Origin: Streptomyces showdoensis
Lineage (GTDB): Bacteria > Actinomycetota > Actinomycetes > Streptomycetales > Streptomycetaceae
Direction of reading: 5' to 3'
NCBI RefSeq assembly: GCF_039535475.1
Contig: NZ_BAAAXG010000026.1
Coordinates: 2,909,501-2,973,500 of the forward strand
DNA: 64,000 nucleotides
Part shown: positions 7,668 to 15,406 of the stretch, in pieces
Numbering within the stretch: position 1 is the first letter of the stretch
Layout: each line of letters begins with the position of its first letter
Notes under the pieces: model-generated
Databases searched by the model: none
What the model saw: only the letters and a program-made list of their open reading frames with translations
What the model was told of the DNA's origin: nothing
Program-made: the position numbers and the translations under genes

Positions 7668-8312
7668 TCAGAACGAGATCAGCGGGATGCTCGCCTTGGC
7701 GGCCTGGTAGCGCTTGTTCACGTCCTGCCAGTTGACGACCTGCCACATGGCCTCGATGAAGTCGACCTTCTGGTTCTTGTACTGCAGGTAGAAGGCGTGC
7801 TCCCAGGCGTCGAACACGAGGACCGGGACCGAGCCCTGGCCGACGTTGCCCTGGTGGTCGTAGACCTGCTCGACGATCAGGCGGCCGCTGATCGGCTCGT
7901 AGGCGAGGACACCCCAGCCGGAGCCCTGCGTGGTCGCCGAGGCCTTGGTGAGCTGGGCCTTGAACTTGGCGAAGGAACCGAAGGACTCGGTGATCGCGTC
8001 GGCGAGGTCGCCGACCCCGTCGGCCGCCAGCGGCTCGCCGCCGCCACCGTCCTTCGGGCTGTTCATGTTGTTCCAGTAGATGGAGTGGAGGATGTGGCCG
8101 GAGAGGTGGAAGGCCAGGTTCTTCTCCAGGCCGTTGATGGCGCCCCAGGCGTCCTTCTCCCGAGCCTCTTCCAGCTGCTCCAGGGTGTCGTTGGCACCCT
8201 TCACGTACGCGGCGTGGTGCTTGTCGTGGTGCAGCTCGATGATCTGCGGGTTGATCACCGGCTCCAGGGCCGCGTAGTCGTACGGCAGTTCCGGAAGGGT
8301 GTAGATGGCCAT
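7668..8312 (-). CDS. sodF: superoxide dismutase [Fe-Zn] (SodF)
   Basis: A 214-residue Fe/Mn-type superoxide dismutase with ligands H28, H76, D168 and H172 ([20 protein letters not shown]). It converts superoxide to oxygen and hydrogen peroxide in the cytoplasm. The Gly-rich [13 protein letters not shown] stretch and overall sequence are like Streptomyces SodF. ATG 8312 has GAGAGG upstream. The promoter region holds a Nur-type inverted element (8342-8358), so it should be repressed when nickel is available and nickel SodN takes over, as known in S. coelicolor. SodN itself is not in this window. Confidence 0.96.
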   Translation of the reverse strand: MAIYTLPELPYDYAALEPVINPQIIELHHDKHHAAYVKGANDTLEQLEEAREKDAWGAINGLEKNLAFHLSGHILHSIYWNNMNSPKDGGGGEPLAADGVGDLADAITESFGSFAKFKAQLTKASATTQGSGWGVLAYEPISGRLIVEQVYDHQGNVGQGSVPVLVFDAWEHAFYLQYKNQKVDFIEAMWQVVNWQDVNKRYQAAKASIPLISF

Positions 8313-8341
8313 GTGCCGAGCCTCTCGCCGACGTCTTCTAA

Positions 8342-8358
8342 TTGCAACCTACTTGCAG
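8342..8358 (-). promoter_or_regulatory. Nur (nickel uptake regulator) box, TTGCAA-N5-TTGCAG
   Basis: TTGCAA (8342-8347), five bases, then TTGCAG (8353-8358), 30 bp upstream of the sodF start. This agrees with the Nur box half-sites (tTGCaa-N5-ttGCAA) described for S. coelicolor sodF and nik promoters. Confidence 0.7.
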
Positions 8359-8455
8359 GTGCAGGCTAACAGTAGATGCTGTCCAAATTGATCAGTGGGC
8401 CGTCAGAGCGTGGGCCCAGGACCGGACGGAGCACAGGGGACCCCGGACACGACAG

Positions 8456-8489
8456 CGCGCCCCGCCGAGCTCGTGCTCGGCGGGGCGCG
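8456..8489 (-). terminator. terminator hairpin after amino-acid permease 1
   Basis: Perfect 15-bp arms (8456-8470, 8475-8489) around a TCGT loop, 30 bp past the permease stop at 8519. Confidence 0.8.
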
Positions 8490-8518
8490 GTGACGGGGTT
8501 CTCGCGGGGGTACGGGCC

Positions 8519-9955
8519 TCAGGCCTCCTCGACCGCCGTCCCGCGCGCGGCGCGCGCCTTCTGGAGCGCGAAGCCCACCGCCGCGAGCAGCAGGGTCAGG
8601 GCGCCGGTCGCGTAGAGCTGGACCCGGGTGCCCTCCTCGCGGGCCATCAGGAAGAAGATGGCGGCCATGCCGGCCAGCGCCACCCAGGTCAGCACCGGGA
8701 AGCCCCACATCTTCACGACCAGCTTCTCGGGCGCCTCGCGCTCGGTGCGGCGGCGCAGCACCAGCTGGGAGGCGGCGATGAAGAACCAGACGACCAGGAT
8801 GATCGCGCCGATGGTGTTGAGCAGCCAGATGAAGACGTCGTCCGGGCGCCAGTAGCTGAGCAGCACGCAGCCGAAGCCGAAGACGGAGGAGACCAGCACC
8901 GCCGGGCGCGGCACGCCGCCGAAGGTCCGGCCGAGCGCCTTCGGGCCCTGGCCGCGGGCGACCAGCGAGCAGGCCATGCGGGAGGCGCCGTACACGTTGG
9001 CGTTCATCGCCGAGAGCAGCGCGACCAGGACGACCACGTTCATGATCTGGCCGGCCGCCGGGATGCCCAGGTGGTCGAGGGTGGCCACGTACGGGCCCTT
9101 CTCGACGACGGCCTTGTCGCCCCACGGGACGAGGGTGACGATGACGGCCATCGAACCGATGTAGAAGAGCGCGATCCGCCACATCGCCGTACGGACCGCC
9201 TTGGCGACGCCCTGCACGGGGTGCTCCGACTCGGCCGCGGCGATGGTGACGGTCTCCAGACCGCCGTACGCGAAGACGGAGGCCAGCAGGCCGACGATGA
9301 GGCCCTCGGAGCCGTTCGGGAAGAAGCCGCCGTCGCCGGTGAGGTTGGTGGTGCCCGGGGCGTCGGTGCCCGGCAGGACGCCGGTGATGGCGAGCACGCC
9401 GATGCCGAGGAAGAGGACGATCGCGCCGACCTTGAGCGCGGCGAACCAGAACTCGAACTCGCCGAAGTTCTTCACCGCCGCCAGGTTGGTGCCGCAGAAG
9501 ACCAGCATGAACAGGGCCACCCAGGCCCACTCCGGGGTGCCGGGGAACCAGCCGGTCATGATCTTCGCCGCGCCGATGCCCTCCAGGCCGACGGCCACGC
9601 AGAGCAGGAACCAGAAGGCCCAGCCCGCGGTGAAGCCGGCCCAGGGGCCGAGCGCGCGCTCGGCGTGGACGGAGAAGGAGCCGGAGGCCGGGTTCGCCGC
9701 CGACATCTCGCCCAGCATGCGCATCACGAGCATGACGAGCACACCGGAGATCGCGTACGCGAGGACGATCGAGGGACCGGCGGCGGCGATGCCGGCGCCG
9801 GAGCCGACGAAGAGCCCGGCGCCGATCACGCCGCCGAGGGCGATCATCGACAGATGGCGCTGCTTGAGGCCGTGCGTGAGGCCCCCGGCAGGGGCGGTGG
9901 CGCTGGTGGCGGCGTCCTTGCGGTCGGCCGGCGCGGGCGCGGGAGTCCGAGACAT
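8519..9955 (-). CDS. amino acid permease (APC superfamily), paralog 1
   Basis: A 478-residue polytopic transporter of the amino acid-polyamine-organocation superfamily (AAT, GabP/AnsP/CycA-like). ATG 9955 is chosen because the conserved region starts soon after (LTHGLKQRHLSMIALGGVIGAGLFVGSG); the upstream extension lacks a ribosome site. The helix-1 consensus GGVIGAGLFVGSGAGI, MRMLGEMSAANPASGSFSVHAERALG, the loop FGEFEFWFAALKV, and about 12 membrane segments are visible. It likely takes up a neutral or amide amino acid or GABA by proton symport; substrate not assignable. Two paralogs follow within 4 kb in the same orientation. Confidence 0.92.
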   Translation of the reverse strand: MSRTPAPAPADRKDAATSATAPAGGLTHGLKQRHLSMIALGGVIGAGLFVGSGAGIAAAGPSIVLAYAISGVLVMLVMRMLGEMSAANPASGSFSVHAERALGPWAGFTAGWAFWFLLCVAVGLEGIGAAKIMTGWFPGTPEWAWVALFMLVFCGTNLAAVKNFGEFEFWFAALKVGAIVLFLGIGVLAITGVLPGTDAPGTTNLTGDGGFFPNGSEGLIVGLLASVFAYGGLETVTIAAAESEHPVQGVAKAVRTAMWRIALFYIGSMAVIVTLVPWGDKAVVEKGPYVATLDHLGIPAAGQIMNVVVLVALLSAMNANVYGASRMACSLVARGQGPKALGRTFGGVPRPAVLVSSVFGFGCVLLSYWRPDDVFIWLLNTIGAIILVVWFFIAASQLVLRRRTEREAPEKLVVKMWGFPVLTWVALAGMAAIFFLMAREEGTRVQLYATGALTLLLAAVGFALQKARAARGTAVEEA

Positions 9956-9991
9956 GGGCGAGCCCTGTTCACTAGCTGAGACGGGGAGGGT

Positions 9992-10010
9992 GGCCCACAG
10001 TCTGTGGGCC
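9992..10010 (-). terminator. small hairpin between permeases 2 and 1
   Basis: GGCCCACA (9992-9999) pairs with TGTGGGCC (10003-10010) over a 3-nt loop, about 60 bp past the permease 2 stop. It is shorter than the other hairpins here and could be a weak terminator. Confidence 0.4.
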
Positions 10011-10053
10011 CGCACCGCTCACAGGGAACGGATGTCCGCTATACGGGCACGAC

Positions 10054-10078
10054 CTTCACACAAGGTGAAGATTCACCT
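10054..10078. promoter_or_regulatory. overlapping inverted repeats of TTCAC/GTGAA (operator candidate)
   Basis: CTTCAC-N5-GTGAAG (10054-10070) overlaps AGGTGAA-N2-TTCACCT (10063-10078), giving three TTCAC half-sites in 25 bp. It lies about 100 bp upstream of permease 1 and overlaps the permease 2 stop codon (10073-10075). Confidence 0.4.
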
Positions 10079-11467
10079 CCGCTTCGTGCGCAGCTCGCGC
10101 ACCCCCGCCACCCCCAGGACCAGCGCGGTCGCCCCGCCGGACCACAGCACCTGCGGCCGGGCCCCGTCGTCGGTCAGCATCAGCACCAGCACCGCGGCCA
10201 TCGCCGCCAGCGCCGTCCAGGTCAGCCAGGGGAAGCCCCACATCCGCAGCGTCAGCGTCTCGGGCGCCTCCCGCTCGATCCGGCGCCGCAGCCGCAGCTG
10301 CGAGACCGCGATCAGCGCCCACACGAAGAGCAGCACCGCGCCGACCGCGTTGAGCATGTAGAGGAACACGGAATCCGGCCACTTCAGATTGAGCAGCACG
10401 GAGACGAAGCCGAAGGCCACCGAGGCCAGCACCGCCCGCCGCGGCACCCCTCCGCCGGACACCCGCAGCAGCCCCTTCGGCGCCTCCCCGCGCTCGGCCA
10501 GCGAGAACACCATCCGCGAGGAGCCGTAGAGGTTGGCGTTGAGCGCCGAGAGCAGCGCCACGAACACCACCACGTTCATGATCTGCCCGGCCCCCGGCAC
10601 CCCGATCGAGTCCAGCACCGCCACGTACGGCGACTCCCCCGGCTCCATCGAGGTCCACGGCAGCAGGGTCACGATCACCAGCATCGAACCCACGTAGAAG
10701 AAGAGGATCCGCCACACCGCGCTGCGCACCGCCCGCGCCACGTTGCGCGCCGGGTCGTCCGACTCGGCCGCCGCGATCGTCACGACCTCCAGGCCGCCGA
10801 AGGCGAAGACCACGGCCAGCACCCCGGAGACCACCCCCGCCCAGCCGTTGGGCAGGAAGCCGCCCTGACCGGTCAGGTTGGCGAGCCCCACCGGGTCGGT
10901 GTCCGGCAGCCGGCCGAGGATCGCCAGCGTGCCCAGCACCAGGAAGAGCACGATCGCGCCGACCTTGAGCGCGGCGAACCAGAACTCGAACTCGCCGAAG
11001 TTCTTCACCGCCGCCAGGTTCGTCGCGGTGAACAGCACCATGAAGGCCAGCACCCAGCCCCACTGCGGGACCCCCGGCACCCAGCCGTGCGCGATCCGGG
11101 CCGCACCCGTCGCCTCCACCGCGAGCACCACCACCAGCAGGAACCAGTAGAGCCAGCCCGCCGAGAAGCCCGCCCAGCGGCCCAGCGCCCGCTCGGCGTG
11201 CACCGAGAAGGAGCCCGAGGCCGGCATCGCCGCCGACATCTCGCCCAGCATCCGCATGACCAGCATCGCCAGCGCGCCGGCGATCAGGTACGACACGACG
11301 ATGCCGGGGCCGGCGACCGCGATGCCCGCGCCGGAGCCCACGAAGAGCCCGGCGCCGATCACCCCGCCGAGCCCCAGCATGGTCAGGTGACGCTGCTTCA
11401 GTGCGTGCGTGAGGGGCTCCGGTCCGGGGGCCAGCGGCTCCGGTCCGGAGGTGGGGGCGTCGTGCAT
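10073..11467 (-). CDS. amino acid permease (APC superfamily), paralog 2
   Basis: A 464-residue permease with the same signatures as its neighbours: LKQRHLTMLGLGGVIGAGLFVGSGAGI, MRMLGEMSAAMPASGSFSVHAERALG, NFGEFEFWFAALKVGAIVLF and MNVVVFVALLSALNANLYGSSRM. It most resembles paralog 1, so a tandem duplication is likely. ATG 11467 gives MHDAPTSGPEP; no strong ribosome site is visible, so the start is uncertain and a longer in-frame start at 11578 exists. The N-terminal tail has a short repeated GPEPLAPGPEPL. Substrate unknown. Confidence 0.9.
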   Translation of the reverse strand: MHDAPTSGPEPLAPGPEPLTHALKQRHLTMLGLGGVIGAGLFVGSGAGIAVAGPGIVVSYLIAGALAMLVMRMLGEMSAAMPASGSFSVHAERALGRWAGFSAGWLYWFLLVVVLAVEATGAARIAHGWVPGVPQWGWVLAFMVLFTATNLAAVKNFGEFEFWFAALKVGAIVLFLVLGTLAILGRLPDTDPVGLANLTGQGGFLPNGWAGVVSGVLAVVFAFGGLEVVTIAAAESDDPARNVARAVRSAVWRILFFYVGSMLVIVTLLPWTSMEPGESPYVAVLDSIGVPGAGQIMNVVVFVALLSALNANLYGSSRMVFSLAERGEAPKGLLRVSGGGVPRRAVLASVAFGFVSVLLNLKWPDSVFLYMLNAVGAVLLFVWALIAVSQLRLRRRIEREAPETLTLRMWGFPWLTWTALAAMAAVLVLMLTDDGARPQVLWSGGATALVLGVAGVRELRTKRR

Positions 11468-11725
11468 GCGGGGGGCTCGCGCTCTGGGAGGGTTTATGGA
11501 GACCCCACAGTCTCTCCGCTGAGAGTCCCCTGGCGCAAAAGGGACCTCATGGCGCGAGTGGCCAGTGACAAGCGTCACGTGGCGCGCGGCATGATCCGGC
11601 GGGTTTGTTTGATCTCCACGAAGGGCTCAACTCACGCTTTGTGGGCGGCTGACGGTGATCGGCCGTTCACTCCTGGCATACGGTCGAGCCTGTCCCCCCG
11701 TCCCCTGCATCCCCGCGGAGTACCG
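11468..11725. promoter_or_regulatory. divergent intergenic region, permease 2 / bioY
   Basis: A 258-bp region between divergent genes must hold both promoters. The only clear symmetry is GTGAC-N4-GTCAC at 11565-11578. I see no known biotin-operator sequence (no BirA- or BioQ-like palindrome) and no gene. Confidence 0.4.
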
Positions 11726-12319
11726 ATGAGCACCGCCGTCGCCCCCGTCCGTTCCCTCCGCTCCGGAACGGTCCTCGCCGACCTGATCCCCGCCAGCCGC
11801 GCCCGCGACATCGCGCTGGTCGTCGGCGGCGCCGCGCTGACCGGCCTGGCCGCCCAGCTCTCCGTCCCGGTCCCCGGCTCCCCGGTCCCGGTCTCCGGCC
11901 AGACCTTCGCCGCCCTGCTCGTCGGCACCGCGCTCGGCGCCCGCCGCGGCTTCCTCTCGCTCGGCCTGTACGCCGTCGCCGGCATGGTGGGCATGCCCTG
12001 GTTCGCCGAGGGGAGCTCCGGCTGGTCCATGCCGTCCTTCGGCTACATCCTCGGCATGCTGCTCGCCGCCACCGTCGTCGGCGCCCTCGCCCGGCGCGGG
12101 GCCGACCGCTCGGTGCTGCGGACCGCGGGCACGATGGTGCTGGGCTCCGCGATCATCTACGCGGTCGGCGTGCCGTACCTGGCCCTGGCCACCGGCATGA
12201 CCCTCGGCCAGGCCGTCACCGCCGGCCTTGTCCCCTTCCTCATCGGCGACGCGCTCAAGGCCGCCCTCGCGATGGGCGCCCTGCCCACCGCGTGGAAGCT
12301 GGTCGGCCGCAAGGGCTGA
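11726..12319 (+). CDS. bioY: biotin transporter BioY (ECF S-component)
   Basis: A 197-residue membrane protein with six hydrophobic segments. BioY signatures are visible: the VPVPGSPVPVSGQTFAALLVG segment between helices, GARRGFLSLGLYAVAGMVGMPWF, and GYILGMLLAA. GGAG lies 6 nt before ATG 11726. It binds biotin with high affinity; ECF ATPase and T components (BioM/BioN or shared EcfA/T) are not adjacent, so it either uses a shared module elsewhere or works alone, as shown for some solitary BioY proteins. It ends at a hairpin shared with the convergent permease 3. Confidence 0.95.
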   Translation: MSTAVAPVRSLRSGTVLADLIPASRARDIALVVGGAALTGLAAQLSVPVPGSPVPVSGQTFAALLVGTALGARRGFLSLGLYAVAGMVGMPWFAEGSSGWSMPSFGYILGMLLAATVVGALARRGADRSVLRTAGTMVLGSAIIYAVGVPYLALATGMTLGQAVTAGLVPFLIGDALKAALAMGALPTAWKLVGRKG

Positions 12320-12352
12320 CCCCGGCCCCGTACGGGAGAGCCGTGAGAACAC

Positions 12353-12384
12353 GAAGAGGCCCCGCCGACCGGCGGGGCCTCTTC
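12353..12384. terminator. bidirectional terminator between bioY and permease 3
   Basis: Perfect 14-bp arms (12353-12366, 12371-12384) with a GACC loop between the convergent genes. Confidence 0.85.
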
Positions 12385-12423
12385 ACGTCCTCACGCGCTC
12401 CGGGAGGTCCGGGGCGCCCGGAC

Positions 12424-13887
12424 TCAGACCCGGTCGAGCTCCGGCCCGGAGTCGGCGCGCTTCAGGAGCCGCTCCTTGACCAGCGCGATCGCCAGCACCA
12501 GCGCGGCCACCAGCAGCGAGAGCACGACCTGCTCCCGGTTGCTCCCGCCGTCGTAGACCATGTAGCCGAGCACGCCGACGATCATGGCGATGGTCGCCCA
12601 GGTCAGGTACGGGAAGAGCCACATCCGCACGACCAGCTTCTCGGGCGTCTCGCGCAGGATGATCCCGCGCATCCGCAGCTGGGTCACGCAGATGACCAGC
12701 CAGACGAAGAGGGCGACGGCGCCGGAGGAGTTCAGCAGGAAGGCGAAGACGGTGTCGGGCCACTTGTAGTTGAAGAAGACCGCGACGAAGCCGAAGACCA
12801 CGGAGGCGAGGATCGCCGTCGTCGGCACGCCCCGCTTGTTGGCCTTGGCGAAGGCCTTCGGCGCGTCACCGCGCTGGCCGAGCGAGAAGGCCATGCGGGA
12901 GGCGGTGTAGAGGCCCGAGTTCAGGCAGGACAGGACGGCGGTCAGGACGATCACGTTCATGATCTGGCCGGCGTGCGGGATGCCGATGGAGTCGAGGGCG
13001 GCGACGTACGAGCCCTTCTCGAGGATCGACTTGTCGTTCCAGGGCAGCAGCGTCAGGACGACGAAGATCGAGCCCAGGTAGAAGACGCCGATCCGCCAGA
13101 TCACGCTGTTGGTGGCCTTGGTGACGGCCTTCTGCGGGTCCTCCGACTCGCCGGCGGCCAGGGTGACGATCTCACTGCCCATGAAGGAGAAGACGACCAT
13201 CAGCACACCGGTGAGCACGGCACCCGCGCCCATCGGGAAGAAGCCCCCGGCGTCGGTGAGGTGCGCGAAGCCCGCGCCCGGGTTGTCCGAGCCCGGCAGC
13301 ACGCCGAAGACGGCGAGCAGGCCGACCACGACGAACGCGGCGATGGCGACGACCTTGATGCCGGCGAACCAGAACTCGAACTCGCCGTACGAGGCGACCG
13401 AGCCGAGGTTGGTCGCGGTGAGCACCACCATCACGATGAGCGCCCAGCCCCACTGCGGGACGGCCGGGATCCAGCTCTCCAGGATCTTGGCGCCGGCGGT
13501 CGCCTCGACCGCGAGCACGACCACCCAGAAGAACCAGTACAGCCAGCCGATGGTGAAACCGGCCCAGCGGCCCAGCGCCCGGTCCGCGTAGGCGGAGAAG
13601 GAGCCGGAGGAGGGGCGGGCGGCCGCCATCTCCCCGAGCATCCGCATCACGAAGACGACCATCGCGCCGACCAGCGCGTACGACAGGAGGATGGCGGGGC
13701 CGGCGGCGGCGATGCCGGAGCCGGAGCCGACGAAGAGGCCGGCGCCGATCACGCCACCGATGGCGATCATCGAAAGGTGGCGGTTCTTGAGGCCTGCCTT
13801 GAGGCCGTGGGAGCCGTCGGACTGCTGCGAATCACCGGTGGTTCCGGTGTTCTCGCCTTCCTTCGCCAGGGTCGGTTGCGTGTTCAT
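12424..13887 (-). CDS. amino acid permease (APC superfamily), paralog 3
   Basis: A 487-residue APC transporter with GAAGGAAG upstream of ATG 13887. It carries LKNRHLSMIAIGGVIGAGLFVGSGSGI, MRMLGEMAAARPSSGSFSAYADRALG, SYGEFEFWFAGIKV and MNVIVLTAVLSCLNSGLYTASRMAF. It differs from paralogs 1 and 2 at positions such as SYGEFEFWFAGIKV versus NFGEFEFWFAALKV, so it is an older branch (GabP-like or aromatic amino acid). It is transcribed on its own and shares a terminator with bioY. Substrate unknown. Confidence 0.92.
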   Translation of the reverse strand: MNTQPTLAKEGENTGTTGDSQQSDGSHGLKAGLKNRHLSMIAIGGVIGAGLFVGSGSGIAAAGPAILLSYALVGAMVVFVMRMLGEMAAARPSSGSFSAYADRALGRWAGFTIGWLYWFFWVVVLAVEATAGAKILESWIPAVPQWGWALIVMVVLTATNLGSVASYGEFEFWFAGIKVVAIAAFVVVGLLAVFGVLPGSDNPGAGFAHLTDAGGFFPMGAGAVLTGVLMVVFSFMGSEIVTLAAGESEDPQKAVTKATNSVIWRIGVFYLGSIFVVLTLLPWNDKSILEKGSYVAALDSIGIPHAGQIMNVIVLTAVLSCLNSGLYTASRMAFSLGQRGDAPKAFAKANKRGVPTTAILASVVFGFVAVFFNYKWPDTVFAFLLNSSGAVALFVWLVICVTQLRMRGIILRETPEKLVVRMWLFPYLTWATIAMIVGVLGYMVYDGGSNREQVVLSLLVAALVLAIALVKERLLKRADSGPELDRV

Positions 13888-14082
13888 GAACGCTTCCTTC
13901 GGTGTGGGGGGCTGCTCGGGTCGCGAGCTGGAGACATGTAACCCGGAGACCGGCGAGTACGGAAGGGCCGACTCCGGATCGTGATTCAGGACATATTCGG
14001 GACATAAGGTCCGGACCGGGCGGGACCAAGGTCCCGACCCCGCTGACCGCTACCCCGTCCCCGCCGTGCCACACTCGGAACC

Positions 14083-14574
14083 ATGCGCGTCTACCTCGGC
14101 TCCGACCATGCCGGCTACGAACTCAAGAACCACCTCGTCGAGTGGCTGAAGGCCCACGGCCACGAGCCCGTCGACTGCGGCCCCCACATCTACGACGCCC
14201 TCGACGACTACCCGCCGTTCTGCCTGCGCGCCGCCGAGAAGACGGCCGCGGACGCGGACAGCCTCGGCATCGTGATCGGCGGCTCCGGCAACGGCGAGCA
14301 GATCGCCGCCAACAAGGTCAAGGGAGTGCGCGCCGCCCTCGCCTGGAGCGAGCAGACCGCCGCCCTGGGCCGCGAGCACAACAACGCCAACGTCATCTCC
14401 ATCGGCGGCCGCATGCACACCGAGGAGGAGGCGACCAAGTTCGTCGAGATCTTCCTCGCCACCCCGTACTCGGGCGACGAGCGCCACACCCGCCGGATCG
14501 AGATGCTCTCCCGCTACGAGGAGACCGGCGAGCTCCCCGCGATCCCGGCCCACCACCCGCAGCACGAGGCCTGA
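14083..14574 (+). CDS. rpiB: ribose-5-phosphate isomerase B
   Basis: A 163-residue RpiB that interconverts ribose-5-phosphate and ribulose-5-phosphate in the pentose phosphate pathway. Signatures: SDHAGYELK, IGGSGNGEQIAANKVKGVRAALAW and NNANVISIGGRMH. As in the M. tuberculosis enzyme, GNGE supplies a glutamate (E72) where the E. coli type uses a cysteine base. No Shine-Dalgarno sequence is obvious; CACACT 7 nt before the ATG may be the -10 of a near-leaderless promoter. It is followed 9 bp later by the Nei-type glycosylase, so the two are probably cotranscribed. Confidence 0.96.
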   Translation: MRVYLGSDHAGYELKNHLVEWLKAHGHEPVDCGPHIYDALDDYPPFCLRAAEKTAADADSLGIVIGGSGNGEQIAANKVKGVRAALAWSEQTAALGREHNNANVISIGGRMHTEEEATKFVEIFLATPYSGDERHTRRIEMLSRYEETGELPAIPAHHPQHEA

Positions 14575-14583
14575 TCCGCACCC

Positions 14584-15393
14584 ATGCCTGAGGGGCACAC
14601 GATCCACCGGCTGGCCGCCGACTACCGGGAACGGTTCGGCGGCCGGCCCGTGCGCGCCTCCAGCCCGCAGGGCAAGTTCGCCGACTCGGCCGCCCTGCTC
14701 GACGGCACGGTCCTCACCGCCACCGAGGCCCACGGCAAGCACCTCTTCCTCGGCTTCCCGGGCGAGGAATGGGTCCACATCCACCTGGGCCTCTTCGGCA
14801 AGGTCGGCTTCGGCGACGCGCCCGCGCCGCCGCCCACCGACACGGTCCGGCTGCGCCTGGCCAACCCCGAGGCGTACGTCGACCTGCGCGGCCCGACCAC
14901 CTGCGCGCTGATCACCGACGCCGAGAAGCGGGCGATCCACGACCGGCTCGGCCCCGACCCGCTGCGCGCGGACGACGGCCCCGAGAAGGCCTGGCGGCGG
15001 ATCTCGAAGTCCCGCACCACGATCGCCGCCCTGCTCATGGACCAGAAGGTCATCGCGGGCGTCGGCAACGTCTACCGCGCCGAGGTCCTCTTCCGGCACG
15101 GCATCGACCCGTACCGCGCCGGCAAGGACCTGACCGCGGGGGAGTGGGACGCGATCTGGGCGGACCTGGTCCTCCTGATGCGCGAGGGCGTCCGCCTGAA
15201 CCGGATCGACACGGTCCGCCCCGAGCACACCCCCGAGGCGATGGGCCGCCCGCCCCGCGTCGACGACCACGGCGGCGAGGTCTACGTCTACCGCCGCGCG
15301 AACCTCCCCTGCCACCTCTGCGGCACGGAGATCCGCACGGCGGACCTGGCCGCCCGGAACCTCTTCTGGTGCCCGGGCTGCCAGACGCGCTGA
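14584..15393 (+). CDS. nei: Fpg/Nei family DNA glycosylase (endonuclease VIII-like)
   Basis: A 269-residue base-excision repair glycosylase/AP lyase. P2 and E3 of MPEGHTIHRL are the catalytic residues, and K52 (GKHLF) is the beta-hairpin lysine. The helix-two-turn-helix is QKVIAGVGNVYRAEVLFRHGIDP. A C-terminal zinc finger (CHLCG then CPGC) starts near residue 240. The PEGHT opening favours the Nei branch rather than Fpg/MutM. It should remove oxidised pyrimidines from DNA. It follows rpiB, as in mycobacteria. Confidence 0.93.
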   Translation: MPEGHTIHRLAADYRERFGGRPVRASSPQGKFADSAALLDGTVLTATEAHGKHLFLGFPGEEWVHIHLGLFGKVGFGDAPAPPPTDTVRLRLANPEAYVDLRGPTTCALITDAEKRAIHDRLGPDPLRADDGPEKAWRRISKSRTTIAALLMDQKVIAGVGNVYRAEVLFRHGIDPYRAGKDLTAGEWDAIWADLVLLMREGVRLNRIDTVRPEHTPEAMGRPPRVDDHGGEVYVYRRANLPCHLCGTEIRTADLAARNLFWCPGCQTR

Positions 15394-15406
15394 CGCCGCC
15401 GGCCGA

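Noticed and set aside
12228..12479. small plus-strand frame after bioY
   Set aside because: It overlaps the bioY end and the bidirectional terminator and has Arg/Ser/Pro shadow composition.
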